Made by a program: the position numbers and the translations under genes. Under the pieces are notes generated by a model. The model was not told where the DNA came from. It saw only the letters and a program-made list of their open reading frames with translations, and made no database searches. A stretch of DNA of 9,272 nucleotides from the NCBI GenBank assembly GCA_015487255.1, contig WFQA01000215.1, forward strand, positions 1 to 9,272, read 5' to 3'. This document shows positions 1 through 5,740 of this stretch, piece by piece. Every line of letters begins with the position of its first letter. Positions within the stretch are counted from its first letter, which is position 1. The DNA is from Paracoccaceae bacterium. GTDB lineage: Bacteria > Pseudomonadota > Alphaproteobacteria > Rhodobacterales > Rhodobacteraceae.

Positions 1-99
1 ACCCTTTGTGACATCCGCCTGCCCCTGGGGCTGAGTGACGCGCAGGCCGACACGCTTGCAACCGTGGTGCTTGAAAGCCTGAACGAGGCCCTGCCATGA
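1..99 (+). CDS. 3' end of an unidentified protein-coding gene (partial)
   Basis: Frame 1 is open from the window edge to a TGA at 97-99 and gives 32 residues that begin TLCDIRLPLG and end LESLNEALP. The codon use fits a real gene, and the stop overlaps the start of the LysR gene as ATGA, which is typical of translational coupling. The short tail, an IRLPLGLS segment followed by a helix rich in Ala and Leu, is vaguely like the end of a PLP-dependent aminotransferase, but 32 residues are too few to name a family. That it is the end of a coding region is fairly secure. Its function is unknown. Confidence 0.6.
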   Translation, partial: TLCDIRLPLGLSDAQADTLATVVLESLNEALP

Positions 100-1052
100 G
101 CCGCCTGACCCTGCGCAATATCGAGATTTTCATCGCCGCCATCGAGGAAGGTTCGGTGGCCGCCGCCGCCAAGCGGCTTGCCACCAGCCCATCCTCGATC
201 TCGCAACACCTGAGCAACCTCGAGGAGGACCTCGGCACCACCCTGATCGACCGCAGCAACCGTCCATTGGCGCTGACCCCGGCTGGCGTGCTTTTTCGCC
301 GCCGCGCCGCCAATATCCTGACCGAGGCCACCCGCGCGCGGGCCGAGCTGGCGGTATTTGATTATACCACCCTTTCCCATCTGTCGCTGGCGATCATTGA
401 CGATTTCGAGCCGGACATCACCCCGGCCCTGATGGCCAGCCTCGCCTCGGAAATGCCCAACTGCCATATTATTTTGCAAACCGGAGCCAGCCACGCCAAC
501 CTGAGCGCGCTTGAATCGCGCAGCGTCGATATCTGCATCGCCGCCGAGCCGGATATGCCATTGGAATGGATGGAAATTCACCCCCTGCTCAACGAGCCGT
601 TTGTGCTGCTCGCCCCCAAAGATGTGGTCAAGCAAAACCAGCCCAGCCTGCCGCAGCTGATGACCAGGCCGTTCATCCGCTTCCCCAAGGATCAGGTGGT
701 GGGCCGCATGATCGAGGCGCGGCTTGCCGCCGAGCGCCTGTCTCTGCCGCAGGTTTTCGAGATCGACAGCTACCAGTCGATCATGGCGATGGTGGCCAAA
801 GGCACCGGCTGGGCCATCGCTCCGCCGATGTGTTTTTTGCGTGCGCAGCGCTTTCAGGCGCAGGTGGATATGCTGCCCCTGCCCTTTGATGGCCTTGGCC
901 GCCGCATCTCTCTCTTTGCCCGCAAAGATACGCTCGACAGGCTGCCCAAAGACATCGCCACCCGCCTTGCAACCTTGATCGACGACATGTTGATTCAGCC
1001 CACCATAACCAGCCACCCCTGGCTGAAAAATGGCTTCACACGGTTGAGCTAA
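96..1052 (+). CDS. LysR-type transcriptional regulator
   Basis: This is a 318-residue cytoplasmic DNA-binding regulator, a normal length for the LysR family. The N-terminus has the family winged helix-turn-helix: residues 5-65 open with LRNIEIFIAAIEEGSVAAAA, the recognition helix lies around 31-42 (SPSSISQHLSNL), and the wing ends near the LTPAG at 60-64. Residues from about 93 to 295 form the periplasmic-binding-protein-like effector domain, with the typical LLNEPFVLLAPKD strand at 164-176 and the MVAKGTGWAIAP segment at 232-243. The ATG overlaps the stop of the preceding gene, and a GAGG at 85-88 gives a Shine-Dalgarno with 7 bases of spacing. The next gene on the same strand is the allantoinase, 489 bp away, so control of ureide catabolism is a reasonable guess. 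LysR proteins more often control a divergent neighbour, and the target could instead be the coupled upstream gene. The effector cannot be read from the sequence. Confidence 0.93.
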   Translation: MSRLTLRNIEIFIAAIEEGSVAAAAKRLATSPSSISQHLSNLEEDLGTTLIDRSNRPLALTPAGVLFRRRAANILTEATRARAELAVFDYTTLSHLSLAIIDDFEPDITPALMASLASEMPNCHIILQTGASHANLSALESRSVDICIAAEPDMPLEWMEIHPLLNEPFVLLAPKDVVKQNQPSLPQLMTRPFIRFPKDQVVGRMIEARLAAERLSLPQVFEIDSYQSIMAMVAKGTGWAIAPPMCFLRAQRFQAQVDMLPLPFDGLGRRISLFARKDTLDRLPKDIATRLATLIDDMLIQPTITSHPWLKNGFTRLS

Positions 1053-1103
1053 GCGGTTTCTATCTTTGTTCGAAATTCAGGAGGAATTGACCCGGCAAAA
1101 GCG

Positions 1104-1260
1104 CTAAGCCCCGCCGAGCGCAGCGAGGCCATAGCCGGAGGCCCTCCGATTTTCAGCTCTGCTGAAAACGTGCCTTTGCTGAGCGGGTGGGGCGGTGCAA
1201 AGCCAGACAAGCAGATCAACCTTTATGCCCTGCCCCGAAGCAAAGGCACCCTTGGCGGAG
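1104..1260. repeat. Structured intergenic element between lysR and puuE
   Basis: The element opens with GCCGAGCGCAGCGAGGCC at 1113-1130. This differs by one base from the module at 2462-2479 and is related to 5532-5551, which open the other two intergenic repeats. Next come CGGAG at 1136-1140 pairing with CTCCG at 1144-1148, then TTTTCAGC at 1150-1157 pairing with GCTGAAAA at 1161-1168 around a 3-base loop. GTGCCTTTGC at 1170-1179 can then pair with GCAAAGGCAC at 1240-1249, enclosing about 60 bases. Beyond the opening module the sequence does not align with the other two copies, so this is probably a different repeat family. None of the stems is followed by a run of T, so it is not an ordinary terminator. 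Confidence 0.5.
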
Positions 1261-1294
1261 CACACAACCAGCTGTGATGCCCTCCGCGTGCATA

Positions 1295-1311
1295 TTGTTG
1301 CTGCGCAACAA
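1295..1311. other. Short stem-loop
   Basis: TTGTTGC at 1295-1301 pairs perfectly with GCAACAA at 1305-1311 around a TGC loop. No T run follows. It lies in the lysR-puuE gap downstream of the larger structured element and may be part of it. Confidence 0.4.
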
Positions 1312-1484
1312 CATACACACGTTTGGGCCATGGCCTCGCCTGTGGCTCGGCAGATCATCGGACCAGCCAAATTGATGTAATCAGCATCCAGCTACAGTCC
1401 AGAACAAACCCAACAGCGACATAGATCACTTGCCGTATGGACAATAGCAGTCGTCGGCTGGTCCATTTCTCCTCCATTTTATGC

Positions 1485-1500
1485 TTGTGCTTTGGCACAA
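1485..1500. promoter_or_regulatory. Candidate operator upstream of puuE
   Basis: TTGTGCTTTGGCACAA is a perfect inverted repeat, with 6-base arms and a 4-base centre, ending 41 bases before the puuE ATG. That position suits a repressor or activator site. A LysR protein would normally bind an odd-spaced T-N11-A box, and this palindrome has even symmetry, so a GntR-like or other regulator fits equally well. The call is by symmetry and position only. Confidence 0.3.
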
Positions 1501-1541
1501 TTTCCCCAAATCTGGCTTTGCAGCAAACTTAAGCAGGTAAA

Positions 1542-2450
1542 ATGATGCAAGCCGATTACCCCCGAGACCTCACCGGCTACAACGGCCACCCCCCCAAGGC
1601 CAACTGGCCCGGCAAGGCGCGCATCGCATTGCAGTTTGTCCTCAACATCGAGGAAGGCGGCGAGAATTGCGTGCTGCACGGAGATGCCGCCTCGGAAACC
1701 TTCCTGAGCGAGATCATCGGTGCTGCCCCGTTTGAAAATGCCCGCCACATGTCGATGGAAAGCATTTACGAATACGGTTCCCGCGCGGGGGCTTGGCGCA
1801 TTTTTGATCTGTTCAAAGCCCACGGCCTGCCGCTGACTATTTTTGCCGTCGCCATGGCCGCCAAACGCACCCCGGCCCTGATTGAGCGTGCCCTGCAAGA
1901 TGGTCATGAAATTGCCAGTCACGGGCTGCGCTGGATCAACTATCACGGTATCCCCGAGGATGTTGAGCGCGCCCACATGCAGGAAGCCATGGAAATTCTC
2001 ACTACCCTCACCGGCAGCCGCCCGCTGGGCTGGTATACGGGGCGCACATCGCAAAACACCCGCAAGCTGGTGGCCGAATATGGCGGCTTTCTTTACGATG
2101 CCGATGACTATTCCGACGACCTGCCGTTTTGGAGCCGCTTTGAGGAAAACCACCTGATTGTGCCCTATACGCTGGACAGCAACGATATGCGCTTCGCCGC
2201 CCCGCAGGGTTTCAACTGTGGCGATCAGCTCTACACCTACCTGAAAGACGCCTTTGATACGCTCTATGCCGAAGGCGAAACCAGCCCCAAAATGCTTTCC
2301 ATCGGCATGCATGCCCGCATTCTGGGCCGCCCGGGCCGCATTCAGGGCCTCAAACGGTTTCTGAATTATGTAAGCAAGCACGATGCTGTCTGGGTCGCGC
2401 GGCGGGTGGATATTGCCAAGCATTGGCACAACAACCACTCTCCCGGTTAA
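1542..2450 (+). CDS. puuE: Allantoinase PuuE (polysaccharide-deacetylase-like)
   Basis: This 302-residue cytoplasmic enzyme hydrolyses (S)-allantoin to allantoate, the ring-opening step of purine and ureide catabolism. It is the NodB/polysaccharide-deacetylase-fold allantoinase, not the amidohydrolase-fold AllB. The N-terminal signature is clear: YPRDLTGYNGHPP at 6-18, then LQFVLNIEEGGE at 30-41 and VLHGDAAS at 44-51. The NodB-like core follows, with the FAVAMA strand at 91-96 and GHEIASHGLRW at 111-121, the position of the conserved His motif. The length is normal for the family. ATG codons at 1542 and 1545 are both possible. The weak Shine-Dalgarno AGG at 1535-1537 spaces better for 1545, so the first Met may not be used. 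Next on the strand are allE and allA, with a repeat in between. The assignment to PuuE rather than a generic chitin or peptidoglycan deacetylase rests on the N-terminal signature and the neighbours. Confidence 0.93.
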   Translation: MMQADYPRDLTGYNGHPPKANWPGKARIALQFVLNIEEGGENCVLHGDAASETFLSEIIGAAPFENARHMSMESIYEYGSRAGAWRIFDLFKAHGLPLTIFAVAMAAKRTPALIERALQDGHEIASHGLRWINYHGIPEDVERAHMQEAMEILTTLTGSRPLGWYTGRTSQNTRKLVAEYGGFLYDADDYSDDLPFWSRFEENHLIVPYTLDSNDMRFAAPQGFNCGDQLYTYLKDAFDTLYAEGETSPKMLSIGMHARILGRPGRIQGLKRFLNYVSKHDAVWVARRVDIAKHWHNNHSPG

Positions 2451-2461
2451 AGCGACCTTTT

Positions 2462-2665
2462 GCCGAGCGAAGCGAGGCCACGGCGCCGCAGCCCATTTTT
2501 GAAGGCCTCTTCAAAAATGCCACCGCTTGGGCTTGATGCGACATCGGAGATTTTTTACTGCGGTGCCACCGCTCGCGCCCCGCTCGGGGACATACCCGCC
2601 TGAATGGCTTCGCCATCAGGCGGGCAGCCCCCTCGCAGGGCACGCGTCGCGCTTGGGCGCGCCGG
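2462..2665 (+). repeat. Dispersed intergenic repeat, copy A (about 204 bp)
   Basis: It aligns along its whole length with 5532-5738 in the same orientation. In order it has GCCGAGCGAAGCGAGGCC at 2462-2479; a hairpin whose arms CATTTTTGAAG (2494-2504) and CTTCAAAAATG (2509-2519) enclose GCCT; the small stem GATG-CGA-CATC around 2534-2544; a conserved stretch ending TTTTTTACTGC; CGCTCGGGGACAT; a strong hairpin at 2595-2624 with a single bulged A; and a terminal hairpin with arms CGCGC (2648-2652) and GCGCG (2657-2661). The core hairpin is identical in both copies. It encodes no transposase and shows no obvious target duplication, so it resembles a REP/MITE-like or structured intergenic element. 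Confidence 0.8.
2595..2624. other. Strong stem-loop inside repeat copy A
   Basis: The left arm CCCGCCTG-A-ATGGC pairs with the right arm GCCAT-CAGGCGGG around a TTC loop, giving 13 base pairs with one bulged A. No T run follows, so it is not a classical terminator, but it could pause polymerase or stabilise the upstream puuE message. Copy B has a hairpin of different sequence at the equivalent place (5677-5691). Confidence 0.7.
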
Positions 2666-2709
2666 GGAATTGACCGCAGGTTTCAGGAAATCTATCCATT
2701 GCAGCACAG

Positions 2710-2740
2710 GCTTGGCCAAGCTAGTCTAAACTTTTATAGT
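2710..2740 (+). promoter_or_regulatory. Candidate operator and promoter for allE
   Basis: GCTTGGCCAAGC at 2710-2721 is a perfect 12-base palindrome. It overlaps a possible -35 (TTGGCC, 2712-2717, four matches to TTGACA) that lies 17 bases before TATAGT at 2735-2740 (five matches to TATAAT). Bound there, a repressor would block the promoter. The -10 is very close to the ATG at 2755, so transcription would start almost at the ribosome-binding site AGGGAA (2743-2748). That makes the promoter call less certain than the palindrome. Confidence 0.35.
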
Positions 2741-2754
2741 GCAGGGAAGCAAAG

Positions 2755-3588
2755 ATGAGTGAATTTCGCTATTTCTCTCCAAAAGGCGGGCTGTCGCCCC
2801 AAACCGCGATGATGACTGATCGCGCGGTGTTCAAGGAAGCCTATGCGTTGATTCCGCGTGGGGTGATGAGTGATATCGTCACCTCCAATCTGCCCCATTG
2901 GCAGGGTGCCCACGCCTGGATACTGGCCCGCCCAATGTCGGGTTTTGCCGAAACATTCGCACAGTATATTGTGGTAGTTCCCCCCGGTGGTGGCTCAGAT
3001 ACCCCTGAGCCGGAAGCCAATGGCGAGGCGGTACTTTTTGTTACCGATGGTGGCTTCACCCTGACGATTGACGGCCAGCCCCATAAAATGGCAACCGGCA
3101 GCTATGCCTATATTCCTGCGGGGGCCAGTTGGCAGGTGCGAAACAACACTGACGCCCCAACCACCTTCCACTGGATCCGCAAAGCCTATGAGGCAGTGGA
3201 CAGCATCGCCAGGCCCGAGGCCTTTGTGACCTCAGATCAGCAAACCCAGCCCATTGCAATGCCCGGCACCAATGGCGCATGGGCCACCACCCGCTTTGTG
3301 GACCCAAGCGATATGCGCCACGATATGCATGTCAATATCGTCACCTTCCAGCCCGGCGGCATTATCCCCTTTGCCGAGACCCATGTGATGGAGCACGGGC
3401 TTTATGTGCTGCAAGGCAAGGCGGTTTACCGGCTGAATGATGACTGGGTCGAGGTCGAGGCCGGAGATTTCATCTGGCTGCGCGCCTTTTGCCCGCAAGG
3501 CTGTTATGCGGCGGGGCCGGAGCCGTTTCGCTACCTGCTCTATAAAGATGTGAACCGCCATCCAAAGCTCGGCCCTGTCGTCAAATGA
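2755..3588 (+). CDS. allE: (S)-ureidoglycine aminohydrolase (bicupin)
   Basis: This 277-residue bicupin removes ammonia from (S)-ureidoglycine to give (S)-ureidoglycolate. The N-terminal cupin spans about residues 40-140 and the C-terminal, metal-binding cupin about 190-266. The Mn ligands known for the plant enzyme (an E-x-H-x3-H motif and a Gln 34 residues later) are all visible: Glu208, His210, His214 and Gln248. Residues at the spacing of the plant substrate contacts are also present: Tyr225, Tyr260 and Lys264. This makes an active enzyme likely. The start ATG has AGGGAA at 2743-2748 as Shine-Dalgarno with a 6-base spacer. Its TGA overlaps the allA ATG as ATGA, so the two products, which act in consecutive steps, are probably translationally coupled. 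The length matches the family. The protein is sometimes annotated as a bifunctional allantoicase, for which I see no evidence. Confidence 0.94.
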   Translation: MSEFRYFSPKGGLSPQTAMMTDRAVFKEAYALIPRGVMSDIVTSNLPHWQGAHAWILARPMSGFAETFAQYIVVVPPGGGSDTPEPEANGEAVLFVTDGGFTLTIDGQPHKMATGSYAYIPAGASWQVRNNTDAPTTFHWIRKAYEAVDSIARPEAFVTSDQQTQPIAMPGTNGAWATTRFVDPSDMRHDMHVNIVTFQPGGIIPFAETHVMEHGLYVLQGKAVYRLNDDWVEVEAGDFIWLRAFCPQGCYAAGPEPFRYLLYKDVNRHPKLGPVVK

Positions 3589-4061
3589 TTATTGCCAAGC
3601 CCCTTACCGCTGCGGGTTTTGCCGCTTATGGCGATGTGATCGAGGCAGCGGGGGCGCCGAGCTTCATGATCAATGCCGGCAAATGCACTCGCTTCCATGA
3701 TCTGGCCAGGATGGATTGTGATGGCGGCCGGATGGGCATCAGCCTTGCCCATGCCATGCCCTGTGAAATGCCCCTCACGCTCACCATGATCGAGCGCCAC
3801 CCGCTGGGCAGCCAGATGTTCATGCCGCTCAATGATGCACCGTTTCTGGTGGTGGTGTCTGACGGGCCATCGGCGACACCTAGGGCCTTCCTGACCAATG
3901 GCGCACAAGGGGTAAATTACCATCGTGGCACATGGCACGGCGTGCTGACACCGCTTTTCGCCCCCCAGTCTTTTCTGATTGTTGACCGGATTGGCGCGGG
4001 CAGCAACGTGCAGGAGCATTTTTTCCAAACCCCGTTCCGGATTACAATTCCAGATGCCTAG
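3585..4061 (+). CDS. allA: Ureidoglycolate lyase
   Basis: This 158-residue cytoplasmic enzyme splits (S)-ureidoglycolate into glyoxylate and urea, the last step of this branch. It has the family's cupin-like fold and conserved blocks: IERHPLGSQMFMPL at 69-82, GVNYHRGTWHGVLTPL at 109-124 and DRIGAGSNVQEHFF at 134-147. The HPLGSQ and NYHRGTWH segments carry the His and Glu/Gln residues that shape the active site in AllA. The length is typical (about 160). It starts inside the stop of allE (ATGA) and ends 8 bases past the start of nudC, so all three are probably on one message. The urea released would need a urease, which is not in the window. Confidence 0.93.
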   Translation: MIIAKPLTAAGFAAYGDVIEAAGAPSFMINAGKCTRFHDLARMDCDGGRMGISLAHAMPCEMPLTLTMIERHPLGSQMFMPLNDAPFLVVVSDGPSATPRAFLTNGAQGVNYHRGTWHGVLTPLFAPQSFLIVDRIGAGSNVQEHFFQTPFRITIPDA

Positions 4062-4995
4062 CCCGATCCTGTTTGGCCATGGCGCGATTGATCGCGCCGC
4101 CCATCTGCGCAACGATTGCGGCGCACAGGCCCGTATGCGCGCAGCAGAAAATGCCCGCTTCATGGCGCTCTGGCGTGGCAAGGTGCTGGTGGATGAAAGC
4201 CCCGATCTCGCATGGCTCAACCTTGAGGAGGCTCAAAAAGCCACCCCGCGCGGTGATCCGCTGTTTCTCGGGTTGCAGGATAGCCAGCCCCGCTATGCGG
4301 TTGAGATCAATGACTGGGGGGATGCAATAAAAACCGACAGCTTCATTGATGATAGCCAAACCCGCCACCCTGCCCTGCCCGCCACCCTTGGTTTTCGTGA
4401 CCTGCGCAGCCTGATGCACAGCCTGCCCGCCCCGGCGCTGGGCGATGCCGCCACAGCCAAATCCTTGCTGCATTGGCATGGTTCCCACCGCTATTGCGGC
4501 CATTGCGGCAGCCGCACCAGGCTTACCCATGCCGGCTGGCACCGTTTGTGCCCGGGCTGCGCGCGCATGGGCTTTCCCCATATCGAGCCGGTGGTGATCA
4601 TGCTGGTCACCCATGGCAACAAAACCCTGCTTGGCCGCTCAAAGGGCTGGCCGGATGGCATGTATTCCATGCTGGCCGGCTTCATGGAGCCGGGCGAGAC
4701 CATTGCCGAGGCCGTGAAGCGCGAGGTGATGGAGGAGGTCGGGGTCAGGATCGGCAAGGTCAGGGTGCTTGATGACCAGCCATGGCCCTTCCCCAGTTCG
4801 CTGATGATCGGCTGCCACGCCGAGGCGCTTTCACAAAGCATTAACCTAGACCCGATAGAGCTGGAAGATGCACTCTGGGCCAGCCGCGAGCGGGTACTGG
4901 AAACGCTGGATGGATCTGATCCGGGGTTTCAACCGGCTCGAAAAGGCGCGATTGCCAGAAATTTGCTGGATAGATGGCTGGCAGATTGTATATAA
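4054..4995 (+). CDS. nudC: NADH pyrophosphatase, Nudix hydrolase NudC
   Basis: This enzyme hydrolyses NAD(H) to NMN(H) and AMP and, in characterised homologues, removes NAD caps from RNA. I chose ATG 4054 (313 residues, MPSPILFGHG). An in-frame ATG at 3979 would add 25 residues lying entirely within allA and looking unlike the family. Domains are an N-terminal NudC-like region (about 5-140), a zinc ribbon with Cys148, Cys151, Cys166 and Cys169, and a Nudix fold from about 175. The Nudix box is complete at 209-231 (G-x5-E-x7-REVMEEVGV). The NudC hallmark QPWPFPSS follows at 242-249, which separates it from other Nudix families. Its start overlaps allA by 8 bases, which implies coupling although no metabolic link is obvious. 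The SRPBCC gene starts 27 bases after its stop. Confidence 0.94.
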   Translation: MPSPILFGHGAIDRAAHLRNDCGAQARMRAAENARFMALWRGKVLVDESPDLAWLNLEEAQKATPRGDPLFLGLQDSQPRYAVEINDWGDAIKTDSFIDDSQTRHPALPATLGFRDLRSLMHSLPAPALGDAATAKSLLHWHGSHRYCGHCGSRTRLTHAGWHRLCPGCARMGFPHIEPVVIMLVTHGNKTLLGRSKGWPDGMYSMLAGFMEPGETIAEAVKREVMEEVGVRIGKVRVLDDQPWPFPSSLMIGCHAEALSQSINLDPIELEDALWASRERVLETLDGSDPGFQPARKGAIARNLLDRWLADCI

Positions 4996-5022
4996 GCGGT
5001 GAAAACAAGTTGAAGGCAGGTT

Positions 5023-5490
5023 ATGGAACTAACATACAAAACGATTATCAACGTCCCGCAGGCATTTGCCTTTGAAAAAGCAACGGATTTCGCCCGATTC
5101 GAACGCGAGGGCTTTGGCAAGCTCTCTCCGTTTGAGCCAAGATCCGAGATCAAAGCGCCCGGGATAGGCGCTCGCTGGCGCACATCTTCCGAATTTCAGG
5201 GCCGGCCAAGGCGGTTTTCATTGGAGCTTTTCAAACTGGATGGCCCAGAAGCGATGGTATTGGGCAATAAATCTGAGAAATACGATATCGAGGCGCATTT
5301 CCTGTTTAAGGAGATCGGCGAGGAAGAAACCGAATTCACCTTTCATCTCGATGCCAAGGCGCAGTCCATCACCGCCAAGCTGATCCTGCAAACCATCCAA
5401 CTGGCACGCGGGCGGATCGAAAAATCAATGCAGACCGAGTTTGAAAAAATGGCGCTCAATATGGAAGAAGCTTTCGACGAATCACGATAA
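5023..5490 (+). CDS. SRPBCC (START/Bet v 1-like) family protein
   Basis: This 155-residue protein has no signal peptide or membrane segment. The pattern fits the SRPBCC helix-grip fold: an opening strand with a proline loop (ELTYKTIINVPQAFAFEKA, 2-20) where proteins of this fold often have V-x-A-P-x-E-V, a middle of alternating strands (KYDIEAHFLFKEI, then ETEFTFHLDA), and a long C-terminal helix (from about 125 to 152) closing the cavity. Such proteins bind hydrophobic ligands or act as cyclases or cofactor-binding accessory proteins. The ligand here cannot be read from the sequence. It follows nudC by 27 bases and is probably cotranscribed. GAAGG at 5012-5016 is the likely ribosome-binding site, with a 6-base spacer. 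It converges on pheA. Confidence 0.75.
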   Translation: MELTYKTIINVPQAFAFEKATDFARFEREGFGKLSPFEPRSEIKAPGIGARWRTSSEFQGRPRRFSLELFKLDGPEAMVLGNKSEKYDIEAHFLFKEIGEEETEFTFHLDAKAQSITAKLILQTIQLARGRIEKSMQTEFEKMALNMEEAFDESR

Positions 5491-5511
5491 TGGAGGATGA
5501 AAATAGAGGCT

Positions 5512-5526
5512 CCTGCGCCCCGCGCA
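5512..5526. other. Stem-loop after the SRPBCC gene
   Basis: CCTGCG at 5512-5517 pairs with CGCAGG at 5521-5526 around a CCC loop, 22 bases after the SRPBCC stop and just before repeat copy B. There is no T tract, so at best it is a weak or factor-assisted terminator, or a 3' end stabiliser. Confidence 0.4.
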
Positions 5527-5531
5527 GGGCC

Positions 5532-5738
5532 GGGCCGAGGCGAAGCCGAGGCCACCGGCGTCGCCAGACACATTTTTGAAGGCCTCTTCAAAAATGCCAC
5601 CGGCTCGGCCAGATGCAACATCGGAGAATTTTTACTGCAGCGCCGCCGCGCGCGCCTCGCTCGGGGGCATTGATGCGGGGCCTGCGGCCCCTGTCAAACC
5701 CCCTCCCTCGGCGCGTGTCGTGCCTAGGGCACGCCAGG
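5532..5738 (+). repeat. Dispersed intergenic repeat, copy B (about 207 bp)
   Basis: This is the second copy of the element at 2462-2665, in the same orientation. It ends 3 bases before the pheA stop codon, so it fills the convergent gap between the SRPBCC gene and pheA. Shared parts are the opening GCCGAGGCGAAGCCGAGGCC (5532-5551), the identical core hairpin (arms 5569-5579 and 5584-5594), GATG-CAA-CATC, the ATCGGAGAATTTTTACTGC stretch and CGCTCGGGGGCAT. The hairpin at 5677-5691 (GGGGCC, loop TGC, GGCCCC) occupies the place of a longer unrelated hairpin in copy A. The terminal hairpin has arms CGTGCC (5719-5724) and GGCACG (5728-5733), with a T:A pair where copy A has C:G. Placement between converging genes is compatible with a role at transcript 3' ends. 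Confidence 0.8.
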
Positions 5739-5740
5739 CG

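Larger units (their letters stand above)
1053..1541. other. 489-bp intergenic region with stem-loops, no gene supported
   Basis: No convincing coding frame exists here. The short frames on both strands run through inverted repeats and match no family I recognise. From 1104 to about 1311 the sequence holds several stem-loops, annotated separately. The 3' third, about 1380-1541, is less GC-rich and should contain the puuE promoter, though I could not pick a clear -35/-10 pair. Candidate operators lie at 1360-1368, 1456-1464 and 1485-1500. No U-tract terminator is visible after the LysR gene. Confidence 0.7.
2451..2754. other. 304-bp gap between puuE and allE filled by a repeat
   Basis: About two thirds of this gap (2462-2665) is the dispersed intergenic repeat described separately. 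The last 90 bases are of more normal composition and carry a 12-base palindrome, a possible promoter and the allE ribosome-binding site. No gene is supported. The minus-strand frame that crosses it runs through hairpins and into puuE antisense. Confidence 0.7.

Noticed and set aside
1104..1370. Minus-strand frame of 88 codons in the lysR-puuE gap
   Set aside because: It reads through several inverted repeats, has an odd Cys- and Arg-rich composition and no clear ribosome-binding site, and is better explained as structured non-coding sequence.
1479..2438. Long open frame on the minus strand opposite puuE (319 codons)
   Set aside because: It is antisense to a clearly identified allantoinase, its product is low-complexity in Gly, Val and Ala, and it matches no family. 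Long antisense frames are expected in GC-rich genes.
2494..2519. Core hairpin of the repeat as an intrinsic terminator
   Set aside because: The stem is AT-rich at its ends and is followed by CCACCG, not a T tract, on either strand.
3979..4053. Upstream ATG start for nudC
   Set aside because: The extra 25 residues lie within allA and do not resemble NudC N-termini. The start at 4054 gives a normal protein.
2480..5621. Possible small protein encoded on the minus strand of both repeats, sharing VAFLKRPSKM
   Set aside because: The shared peptide comes only from the identical hairpin core. The flanks diverge with indels and extend into antisense of puuE or the SRPBCC gene, so conservation is at the nucleotide and structure level.
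2451..5740. CRISPR array, insertion sequence or integron attC sites
   Set aside because: There are only two long copies far apart, with no short spacer-repeat periodicity, no transposase or integrase gene, and no visible target-site duplications or attC core sites.
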